From NCBI GenBank assembly GCA_013694685.1, contig JACDBY010000378.1, forward strand, positions 1 to 5,976: 5,976 nucleotides of DNA, read 5' to 3'. The notes beneath the pieces were generated by a model that did no database searches, had not been told where the DNA came from, and saw only the letters and a list, made by a program, of their open reading frames with translations. Shown piece after piece: positions 1 to 5,236 of this stretch. The translations under genes were made by a program, and so were the position numbers. Numbering within the stretch: position 1 is the first letter of the stretch; the number at the start of each line of letters is the position of its first letter. Source of the DNA: Actinomycetota bacterium. Its GTDB lineage: Bacteria > Actinomycetota > Thermoleophilia > Gaiellales > Gaiellaceae.

Positions 1-118
1 CACGCGGGTGGAGCCGTTCGAGGACGGTCTCGACGATCTGCTCGGCGGTGAGTGACTCGACGTCGGTCGGCCCGACGAGCTCGGCGATCGCTGGCATCCG
101 ACGAACGGTACCACCCAT
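1..118 (-). CDS. Unidentified protein, N-terminal 39 codons (partial)
   Basis: This is the start of a minus-strand gene that leaves the window at its left edge, so its function cannot be assigned. The visible part begins MGGTVRRMPAIAELVG and ends in ...VLERLHPR. It has no signal peptide or membrane segment. From about residue 17 it is acidic and looks helical, with a TDVESLTAEQIVE stretch. I chose the ATG at 118-116 because AAGGGG lies 5 bases upstream on the minus strand (129-124). An in-frame ATG at 97-95 (residue 8) is possible but has no Shine-Dalgarno-like sequence before it. The frame stays open to the edge. The gene diverges from the MBL hydrolase, with 228 bases between the two starts. 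That it is a real gene is likely but rests on start context and frame only. Confidence 0.6.
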   Translation of the reverse strand, partial: MGGTVRRMPAIAELVGPTDVESLTAEQIVETVLERLHPR

Positions 119-123
119 GAGCG

Positions 124-129
124 CCCCTT
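124..129 (-). promoter_or_regulatory. Ribosome binding site of the left-edge gene
   Basis: The minus strand reads AAGGGG here, 5 bases before the ATG at 118. It favours that start over the internal ATG at 97. Confidence 0.5.
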
Positions 130-258
130 ATGCGTCGCATTAGCCGAACCGGGAGTGCAGTCCACCCGAGGCGACGAGCTGACCGTGACGCGGAGGGATC
201 GACGGCCCTTAACAAGCCGTTTCTCCCCTTGATGCGGCACTCGTCCAGGCAGAAGGTC

Positions 259-283
259 GAAATAGGTGTCAGACACCGATTTC
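259..283. repeat. 25-base near-perfect palindrome (operator or REP-like element)
   Basis: The core is GGTGTC-A-GACACC (265-277), a perfect 6-base inverted repeat around a single central base. After one mismatched pair (A264/G278) the arms continue with GAAAT (259-263) and ATTTC (279-283), so 11 of 12 pairs match. The odd-length symmetric core could be a site for a dimeric repressor. It could also be a dispersed REP-type repeat: I recall GGTGTC-N-GACACC cores recurring near transposase genes in various bacteria, but cannot verify that here. No transposase is visible nearby. Confidence 0.6.
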
Positions 284-289
284 TGTCAA
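261..289 (-). promoter_or_regulatory. Possible promoter for the left-edge gene
   Basis: On the minus strand a consensus TTGACA (289-284) abuts the palindrome. A 17-base spacer would place the -10 hexamer at 266-261, which reads CCTATT and matches TATAAT poorly. If real, the palindrome would fill the spacer and a bound repressor would block RNA polymerase. The leader to the ATG at 118 would be about 135 bases. The weak -10 keeps this speculative. Confidence 0.25.
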
Positions 290-346
290 GCGGTCCGCGG
301 GAGCCATATCCCCGTTCGGGCTCCGACAGGCCCGTAGGCTCTCTCG

Positions 347-1282
347 ATGGACGAGCTCTCCGACGGGATCCGCCGCGTGACGCTGCCGTTGCCGACGCGG
401 CCGGGGCACGTTCACGCCTACGTGCTCCCGAGCGAGGATGGCTGGATCGTCGTCGACACGGGCCTGGGACTACCGGACGCGCGTGAGCACTGGGCGGACG
501 AGTTGGCGGGGCTCGCCGGAGACGTTCGCCACATCGTCGTCACGCACTTCCACCCGGATCACGTCGGCGCCGCCGCCGACCTAGCCGAGCTGACGGGCGC
601 GCCGGTTGCCCAGGGTCGGCTCGACTACGAGCAGTGCGAGCTCGTCTGGGACGCGGAGGACTGGGACGAAGTCCTCGTCTCCTGGTTCCGGCGCCACGGC
701 GTTCCGGACGACGTCACCGATGAGCTCGTCGAGCAGGGCTCGCTCTACCGACCATTCGTCCGTTTCCAGCGCGATCCGGAGCGGCTCGAGCCGGGAGACG
801 AGATCGGAGGGTGGCAGGTCGTTGCGGCCCCCGGTCACGCCGACGGTCAGCTGATGCTCCTCCGAGACGGCGTGCTCGTCGCGGCCGACCACCTGCTCGG
901 CCGGATCACCCCCACGGTCGGTCTGTGGCCCGCGAGCCGCCCCGATCCGCTCGGCGACTACCTCCAAGCGCTCGAGGCGACGGCCGCGCTCGAGGCTCGA
1001 GTGGCTCTGCCAGGGCACGGGGACCTGCTCGGCGACCCCGCGGGACGCGCCCGCGAGCTGATCGCGCACCATCGAGCAAGGCTCGGTGCAACGGTGGCCG
1101 CGCTCGGCAACGCGCCCCGCAGCGCCTACGAGGTGTCCTTTCCGCTCTTCGGTGACGAGCTCAAGCCGTCGGCACGCCGATTCGCAGTCGCCGAGACCCT
1201 GTCGCACCTGGAGCGGCTCGTTCTCGAGGGTGGCGCCCATGGGCACGAGGAGAACGGAGTCGTCACCTATACTGCCGCCTGA
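347..1282 (+). CDS. Metallo-beta-lactamase-fold hydrolase
   Basis: This is a complete 311-residue soluble hydrolase of the MBL superfamily, in the glyoxalase II / LACTB2-like group by motif layout. The metal ligands are all present: THFHPDH at residues 66-72 (H67, H69, D71, H72), H164 in APGHADGQ, D181 in AADHLL and H224 in LPGHGD. They predict a two-metal (usually zinc) site. The early strand WIVVDTGLG (33-41) is typical of the fold. A helical insert rich in Trp and acidic residues (about 93-145) probably forms a substrate lid. The tail from about 236 (HHRARLGATVAAL...) resembles the helical/winged-helix C-terminus of LACTB2-like proteins. The ATG at 347 has only a weak AGG upstream. The substrate is unknown: a thioester, a phosphodiester or a lactone are all possible. 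The gene ends 74 bases before the CorC-like gene on the same strand. Family confidence is high; the reaction is not assigned. Confidence 0.93.
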   Translation: MDELSDGIRRVTLPLPTRPGHVHAYVLPSEDGWIVVDTGLGLPDAREHWADELAGLAGDVRHIVVTHFHPDHVGAAADLAELTGAPVAQGRLDYEQCELVWDAEDWDEVLVSWFRRHGVPDDVTDELVEQGSLYRPFVRFQRDPERLEPGDEIGGWQVVAAPGHADGQLMLLRDGVLVAADHLLGRITPTVGLWPASRPDPLGDYLQALEATAALEARVALPGHGDLLGDPAGRARELIAHHRARLGATVAALGNAPRSAYEVSFPLFGDELKPSARRFAVAETLSHLERLVLEGGAHGHEENGVVTYTAA

Positions 1283-1312
1283 GTGGACGGCGAGCAACCG
1301 CCCAGTACCCGC

Positions 1313-1329
1313 GCCCCGGGACGCGGGGC
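1313..1329. other. Short GC hairpin between the MBL hydrolase and CorC-like genes
   Basis: GCCCCG (1313-1318) pairs with CGGGGC (1324-1329) around a 5-base loop. No T-tract follows, so it is not a clear intrinsic terminator. It may weaken readthrough, mark a processing point or be a chance GC-rich stem. The rest of the 74-base gap holds only the AGAGG ribosome binding site of the next gene. Confidence 0.3.
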
Positions 1330-1356
1330 ACCCACCTTCCCCGGTAGAGGCACGCC

Positions 1357-2661
1357 GTGAGCGACGCGGCTCGCATCCTCGTCGTCGTCGCGCTCGTCGG
1401 GCTGAACGCGATCTTCGTCACGGCCGAGTACGCGCTCATCACCGCACGCCGGGCCCGCCTCGAGGAGCGCGCGTCGGGGGGAAGCCGTGCGGCGCGAACG
1501 GCGCTCAAGACGATGGATCAGCCCGTCCGCTTCATCTCGACCGTCCAGGTCGGGATCACCGTCGTCGGCATCGCGCTCGGCGCGATCGGCGAGCCGCTCG
1601 TCTCTCGCTACCTCGAGTTCCTCCCGCGCGGTGTCGCGTTCGCGATCGCCTTTGCCGTGCTCACGTACCTGAGCGTCGTCCTCGGCGAGCTCGTGCCCAA
1701 GGCGGTCGCGCTCCAGCGAGCCGAGCTGCTCGCGCTGGCGCTCGCGGTCCCCGTGGACTTTCTCTCGCGGGCGTTCGCCCCGCTCGTCTGGCTGCTCCAG
1801 CACTCCTCGAACGCCGTCCTCCGCCTGCTCGGGGTCAAGCCTGCGCCTGCCGGGATGATCGCTTTCACGCGTGACGACATCCGCCACTCGGTCGCGGCGG
1901 CCGAGGACGTCGGGGAGATCCGGACGGCGGAGGAGGAGATGCTCTACAAGGTCTTCGACTTCGCGGAGAAGGAGGCAGCCGACGTGATGGTGCCCCGGCC
2001 GGACGTGGTCGGCCTCTCCGTCGAGCTTCCACCCGAGCACGCCCTGCGACTCGTGCTCGAGTCTCCGTACACCAGGTATCCCGTGTACCGCGGGTCGCTC
2101 GACGACATCCTCGGCATCCTCCACATCCGCGCGCTCGTCGCGGCCCTCAACGATCACAGCATCGCCTCGGTCGCGATCGAGGAGCTGCTCCGCCCCGCGT
2201 ACGTCGTGCCGGAGACGAAGGACCTCGGCGCGCTCCTCGCCGAGTTCCGCAAGACGAACCAGCACATGGCGGTCGTCGTCGACGAGTACGGCGCCACGGC
2301 GGGGATCGTGACCCTCGAGGACCTGCTCGAGGAGATCGTCGGCGACATCGAGGACGAGTTCGACCTCCCGGACGAGTCGGTCGAGCGGATCGACGACGCG
2401 ACCATCAGGATCGACGGCTCGTTCACGATCGACGACTTCAACGAGCAATTTCAGACCAAGCTCGCGACCGACGACTTCCACACCGTCGCGGGGTTCGTGT
2501 TCGGGCATCTCGGGCGCGCCGCCGCGATCGGTGACGAGGTCTGGGCGGGCCAACTCTGCTTCCGGGTGCTCGAGACGAATGGCACCCGCATCCAGCGGCT
2601 CGAGGTCAAGTTCCTGCCGACCCGGAGCCAAGAGGCGGACGACGCGCCGGAAGCGGCCTGA
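1357..2661 (+). CDS. CorC/HlyC-family membrane protein (DUF21-CBS-CBS-CorC_HlyC)
   Basis: This complete 434-residue inner-membrane protein belongs to the hemolysin C/CorC group related to CNNM magnesium/cobalt transporters. Residues 1 to about 160 form the DUF21 domain, with hydrophobic segments near 5-30, 58-85, 92-112 and 122-150 and the conserved GELVPK at 110-115. A linker with the acidic run [13 protein letters not shown] (190-202) leads into a CBS pair. CBS1 starts at MVPRPDV (211-217) and contains YTRYPVYRG (238-246). CBS2 contains [21 protein letters not shown] (from 307), followed by an acidic IEDEFD. The C-terminal CorC_HlyC domain covers about 345-425. CBS pairs in this family bind Mg-ATP or related nucleotides. 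The GTG at 1357 is preceded by AGAGG (1346-1350) at 6 bases. The stop overlaps the probable CTG start of the MFS gene. Older 'hemolysin' labels for this family are misleading; ion handling is likely but the ion is not shown. Confidence 0.95.
   Translation: MSDAARILVVVALVGLNAIFVTAEYALITARRARLEERASGGSRAARTALKTMDQPVRFISTVQVGITVVGIALGAIGEPLVSRYLEFLPRGVAFAIAFAVLTYLSVVLGELVPKAVALQRAELLALALAVPVDFLSRAFAPLVWLLQHSSNAVLRLLGVKPAPAGMIAFTRDDIRHSVAAAEDVGEIRTAEEEMLYKVFDFAEKEAADVMVPRPDVVGLSVELPPEHALRLVLESPYTRYPVYRGSLDDILGILHIRALVAALNDHSIASVAIEELLRPAYVVPETKDLGALLAEFRKTNQHMAVVVDEYGATAGIVTLEDLLEEIVGDIEDEFDLPDESVERIDDATIRIDGSFTIDDFNEQFQTKLATDDFHTVAGFVFGHLGRAAAIGDEVWAGQLCFRVLETNGTRIQRLEVKFLPTRSQEADDAPEAA
2646..2657 (+). 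promoter_or_regulatory. Ribosome binding site and small hairpin before the MFS CTG start
   Basis: GGAAG (2649-2653) lies 4 bases before CTG 2658 and could act as a Shine-Dalgarno sequence. It sits mostly in the loop of a tiny stem, GCCG (2646-2649) / CGGC (2654-2657). The next in-frame accepted start, GTG 2709, has no such sequence before it. Ribosomes finishing the CorC-like gene would open this stem, which fits coupled translation. Confidence 0.4.
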
Positions 2662-3923
2662 GCTCACCGCTTCGCCACCGCGACTTCTCGCTCTACGTCG
2701 CCGCCACGGTGGCGACGGCGATCGCGATCGAGATGTCGTTCGTCGCGATCGGCTGGCAAGTCTACGAGATCCGGGGCAACCCGCTCGATCTCGGTCTCGT
2801 CGGGCTCGCGATGTTCGCTCCACTGCCCCTCCTGGCGCTGCCGGCCGGACATCTGGCCGATCGGTACCCACGCCGCACCGTCCTCGCCCTGGCGATCGGC
2901 TTGGATGCGGTGGTCGCCATCGGTCTGCTCCTCGTGACCCGCTCCGGGGCAAACCAGACCTGGCCCTTCTTCGCGCTCGCCTTCGGCACCGGGGTCGCAT
3001 CGGCTCTCGGTGCGCCGGCCGGACGTGCGCTCACGCCGTCGCTCGTGCCTCAGGCGATGCTCGTGCGCGCCCTCGCGCAGCGGTCGGTTGCCTTCCAGCT
3101 CTCGGTGATCGGTGGTCCGGCGCTCGGGGGCCTGCTCTTCGCGGTCCGGCCGGAGCTCGTTTACGGGGTCGCGACCGCGTTCTCGCTGCTGGCGCTCGCG
3201 GCGGTGCTCGCGCTCCGCGCCGGCCGGGTCGGCGTCCGCATCGGCGGTGTCTCGCCCAACTTCCGAAGCCTCCTCGACGGCGTCCGCCTCGTCCGCCGGA
3301 CGCCGGTGCTCCTCGGCGCCATCTCGCTCGACCTGTTCGCCGTGCTCTTCGGCGGCGCTGTCGCGTTGCTGCCCGTCTTCGCGAAGGACGTGCTCGAGGT
3401 CGGGCCCGCGGGGCTCGGCATCCTCCGCTCCGCTCCCGCCGCCGGTGCTCTGCTCGCTGCGATCGTCCTCGTTCGTCGGCCGCTCCAACGGCATGCGGGC
3501 CGCACGCTGCTGACCGTCGTCGCGCTCTACGGGCTCACGATCGTCGTCTTCGGGCTCTCGGAGACGATGTGGCTCTCCCTCGTCGCGCTGGCGGCTGGTG
3601 GCGGGGTCGACATGGTGAGCATGGTGCTGCGGCAGACGATTCTGCCGCTCGTGACCCCGGACGAGCTGCGCGGCCGCGTGAACGCGGTCGAGATGGTGTT
3701 CATCAGCGCCTCGAACGAGCTCGGGGCGTTCGAGTCCGGTGTCGCCGCAGCGCTCGTGGGGGCCGTGCCTGCAGTGGTGATCGGCGGCGTCGTGACGGTC
3801 GGGATCGCCGTCGCCTGGACGCGGTTCTTTCCCGCCCTCGCGCGGGTCGACCGACTCGACGAGCTTCGTCCGACTTTCTGTTCGCCAGGTGGGAATCCGC
3901 AGGAGCGGATTCCCACGGCTTGA
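2658..3923 (+). CDS. MFS transporter, EntS-like exporter family (probable CTG start)
   Basis: This is a major facilitator superfamily inner-membrane transporter with roughly 12 hydrophobic segments. Counting from CTG 2658 (421 residues), motif A GHLADRYPRR is at 64-73. LRGRVNAVEMVFISASNELG, followed by AFESG, covers about 337-360 and marks the MFS_3/EntS-like group, whose known member exports enterobactin. No siderophore genes are nearby, so the substrate is unknown. The first conventional start, GTG 2709, would give 404 residues. It would drop the family-like N-terminus LRHRDFSLYVAA and cut into membrane segment 1, and it has no ribosome binding site. The open frame continues upstream without ATG, GTG or TTG, but CTG 2658-2660 overlaps the corC-like TGA (2659-2661) exactly as in usual ATGA overlaps. 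The last 18 or so residues (after RVDRLDEL) are encoded by an inverted repeat and look unrelated to the transporter. Family assignment is secure; the start is inferred. Confidence 0.92.
   Translation: MSSPLRHRDFSLYVAATVATAIAIEMSFVAIGWQVYEIRGNPLDLGLVGLAMFAPLPLLALPAGHLADRYPRRTVLALAIGLDAVVAIGLLLVTRSGANQTWPFFALAFGTGVASALGAPAGRALTPSLVPQAMLVRALAQRSVAFQLSVIGGPALGGLLFAVRPELVYGVATAFSLLALAAVLALRAGRVGVRIGGVSPNFRSLLDGVRLVRRTPVLLGAISLDLFAVLFGGAVALLPVFAKDVLEVGPAGLGILRSAPAAGALLAAIVLVRRPLQRHAGRTLLTVVALYGLTIVVFGLSETMWLSLVALAAGGGVDMVSMVLRQTILPLVTPDELRGRVNAVEMVFISASNELGAFESGVAAALVGAVPAVVIGGVVTVGIAVAWTRFFPALARVDRLDELRPTFCSPGGNPQERIPTA
3889..3916. repeat. Perfect 12-base inverted repeat inside the MFS 3' end
   Basis: GTGGGAATCCGC (3889-3900) and GCGGATTCCCAC (3905-3916) are exact reverse complements separated by AGGA. 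The element lies just inside the coding region, 7 bases before the last base of the stop codon, and encodes most of the tail GGNPQERIPTA. A perfect 12-base stem with a 4-base loop is strong on either strand. It could be a REP-like repeat, a 3' RNA-stabilising hairpin or part of a termination region. Confidence 0.75.
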
Positions 3924-3926
3924 TCC

Positions 3927-3958
3927 GCGCCTTCGGCGGGGCAGATCCCTGAAGGCGC
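3927..3958. terminator. Hairpin after the MFS stop (possible bidirectional terminator)
   Basis: GCGCCTTC (3927-3934) and GAAGGCGC (3951-3958) are perfect 8-base arms. An inner stem GGGG / CCCT can form inside the 16-base loop. It begins 4 bases after the MFS stop, in the gap between convergent genes. No T-tract follows on either strand, so intrinsic termination is plausible but not canonical. Confidence 0.4.
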
Positions 3959-3984
3959 CCGCTTTGCGGTCGCAAGAGCCCGTA

Positions 3985-4006
3985 GGGGCCGGGCCTGTCC
4001 GGCCCT
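3985..4006. terminator. GC-rich hairpin after the glcF stop (possible terminator)
   Basis: GGGCCGG (3986-3992) pairs with CCGGCCC (3999-4005) around a 6-base loop, with an extra G-T pair at 3985/4006. It lies 10 bases past the glcF stop on the minus strand. No T-tract follows in either direction. High-GC actinobacteria often have such tail-less hairpins at gene ends, but position alone supports this call. Confidence 0.4.
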
Positions 4007-4015
4007 CGCGCCGGC

Positions 4016-5236
4016 TCAGCGCCTGGCAGACGCGACGAGCTCCGTCGCCGACGCGCCGCGAAGAGACGCGTCAAGGAGCTCGACGGGGTGGAGCGCGGGG
4101 AGAGGACGCCCCGCACGGTGAAGTGCCTGCGAGACCTGGACGAGACAGCCGGGATTCGCGCTCGCGTACACATCTGCCCCCGTCGCGAGGACATGGCGGG
4201 CCTTGCGGTCGCCAAGCTCGCGGGCGGCCTCGGGCTGGACGACGTTGTAGATCCCCGCCGAGCCGCAGCAGAGATCCTGTTCGGCCGGCTCGACCACGGT
4301 CAGCCCCGGAATCCGCTCGAGTACCGATCGCCAGGCCGCGGGCAGGCGCTGCGCGTGCCGCAGGTGGCAGGAGTCCTGGTAGGCAACCTTCAGCTCGAGC
4401 GGAACGAGATCGCGCAACTCGGCTCCCCGCAGCTCGGCCCGCCGCAGCTCAGCCCTGTGCAATGCCTCCGTGAGGTCGAGTGCCGGGAGCCCGTGGTCCT
4501 TCAAGTGCGAGCCACAGCCGGAGGCGTTGACGACGATCGACTCGAGACCGGCGAAGCTCTTCGCGAGGCGCTCCGTGAAGCGCGCCGACTCCTCCGCCCG
4601 GCCGGCGTGGGCGGAGAGGGCGCCGCAACAGCCCTGCGCAGGAGCGACCACCTCGTAGCCCGCCGCGGCGAGTACCCGCGCGGTCGCCGCGTTCACGTCA
4701 CCGAAGCAGACGGACTGGACGCAACCCGTCAGCAGCCCGACGCGGGGAGGAGCTTGTGTCGATTCAACACACGCTGGAGTGACTGGCGCCGGTCGTTCGG
4801 TCGAGCGCCAGCGCGGTGCGAGCTCGAGCATCGGGCGCGCCCAGGCGGGGGCGGGGAGCGCGCGACCGAGCGGGGCTAGCCGGAGCGCCCAGCGCAGGCG
4901 CCGCGGGTAGGGCAGCGTCGCGAAGAGAAGCTGCCGTTGGAGGCGCTCCGCGCGCGTCCGCTCGTGCTCGCGCTCGACGACATGGCGCTGCTCCTCGATC
5001 AGCCGGTCGTACTGGACACCCGACGGGCAGCTCGAGACACACGCCATGCACCCGAGACAACGGTCGAAGTGCTCGACCACCGTCGGGCTCAGCCGCAGCG
5101 TGCCCGTCGCCGTCTTCTCCATGAGCTGGATCCGTCCCCGCGGCGAGTCCATCTCCTCGTTCCAGAGCACGTACGTCGGGCACGTCGGGAGGCAGAAGCC
5201 GCAATGGACGCAGGCTTTCGTCAGCTCCTCGATCAC
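4016..5236 (-). CDS. glcF: Glycolate oxidase iron-sulfur subunit GlcF
   Basis: This complete 406-residue protein is the electron-transfer subunit of the GlcDEF glycolate oxidase (glycolate to glyoxylate), expected at the inner face of the membrane. Two ferredoxin-type [4Fe-4S] motifs are intact: C9, C12, C15, C19 in CVHCGFCLPTCP and C60, C63, C66, C70 in CLGCMACVSSCP. Two CCG (heterodisulfide-reductase-type) domains follow: C172, C203-C204-G and C241 in the first; C290 in DSCHLRHAQ, C323-C324-G and C364 in the second. The length matches E. coli GlcF (about 407). The GTG at 5236 has AGGGG 7 bases upstream (5248-5244) and overlaps the glcE TGA by 4 bases, so the two are probably coupled. Residues 262-276 carry a short AELR repeat in the linker between the CCG domains. 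A related lactate or other 2-hydroxyacid oxidase subunit is the main alternative; pairing with a GlcE-type protein favours glycolate oxidase. Confidence 0.92.
   Translation of the reverse strand: MIEELTKACVHCGFCLPTCPTYVLWNEEMDSPRGRIQLMEKTATGTLRLSPTVVEHFDRCLGCMACVSSCPSGVQYDRLIEEQRHVVEREHERTRAERLQRQLLFATLPYPRRLRWALRLAPLGRALPAPAWARPMLELAPRWRSTERPAPVTPACVESTQAPPRVGLLTGCVQSVCFGDVNAATARVLAAAGYEVVAPAQGCCGALSAHAGRAEESARFTERLAKSFAGLESIVVNASGCGSHLKDHGLPALDLTEALHRAELRRAELRGAELRDLVPLELKVAYQDSCHLRHAQRLPAAWRSVLERIPGLTVVEPAEQDLCCGSAGIYNVVQPEAARELGDRKARHVLATGADVYASANPGCLVQVSQALHRAGRPLPALHPVELLDASLRGASATELVASARR
4413..4457. repeat. Three 15-base tandem repeats inside glcF
   Basis: Three successive 15-base units read on the plus strand CGCAACTCGGCTCCC, CGCAGCTCGGCCCGC and CGCAGCTCAGCCCTG. 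On the coding strand they give three AELR-type pentapeptides (HRAELRRAELRGAELRD). The period is a multiple of three, so the frame is kept. They fall in the linker before the second CCG domain and touch no cluster ligand. Confidence 0.75.

Larger units (their letters stand above)
119..346. other. Divergent intergenic region, 228 bases
   Basis: This stretch separates the minus-strand left-edge gene from the plus-strand MBL hydrolase and should hold the promoters of both. Bases 205-290 are visibly richer in A/T than the flanking genes. The region holds the 25-base palindrome at 259-283, a TTGACA hexamer on the minus strand at 289-284, and a short inverted repeat GGAGCC (300-305) / GGCTCC (319-324) about 20 bases before the hydrolase start. 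I see no convincing paired -35/-10 for the plus strand. An open frame crosses 130-486 on the plus strand, but it has no coding character and overlaps the hydrolase in another frame. Confidence 0.6.

Noticed and set aside
300..324. Inverted repeat GGAGCC/GGCTCC as an operator for the MBL hydrolase
   Set aside because: Six-base GC-rich arms with a 13-base gap are common by chance in this composition, and no promoter elements flank it convincingly.
130..486. 118-codon open frame across the divergent intergenic region
   Set aside because: The product is Arg-rich with no motif, its 3' part overlaps the MBL hydrolase in another frame, and its start has no Shine-Dalgarno sequence.
2709..2711. GTG as the start of the MFS transporter
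   Set aside because: It removes the conserved LRHRDFSLY N-terminus and part of membrane segment 1 and has no ribosome binding site, so CTG 2658 is preferred, though not proven.
1267..3000. 577-codon open frame on the minus strand
   Set aside because: It lies antisense to the CorC-like and MFS genes, and its product is almost entirely Arg, Asp, Glu and Gly with no domain. This is the expected product of reading GC-rich coding DNA backwards.
2531..3952. 473-codon open frame on the plus strand in another frame
   Set aside because: It overlaps the CorC-like 3' end and the whole MFS gene; the product is low-complexity Arg/Ala/Pro sequence, while the MFS frame has clear family motifs.
4409..4457. 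Pentapeptide-repeat domain in GlcF
   Set aside because: Only three AELR units are present, too few to form the beta-helix of that family; treated as a local tandem duplication.
4088..4879. 263-codon open frame on the plus strand opposite glcF
   Set aside because: It is antisense to a well-supported iron-sulfur protein, has no recognisable motif and no ribosome binding site that I can see.
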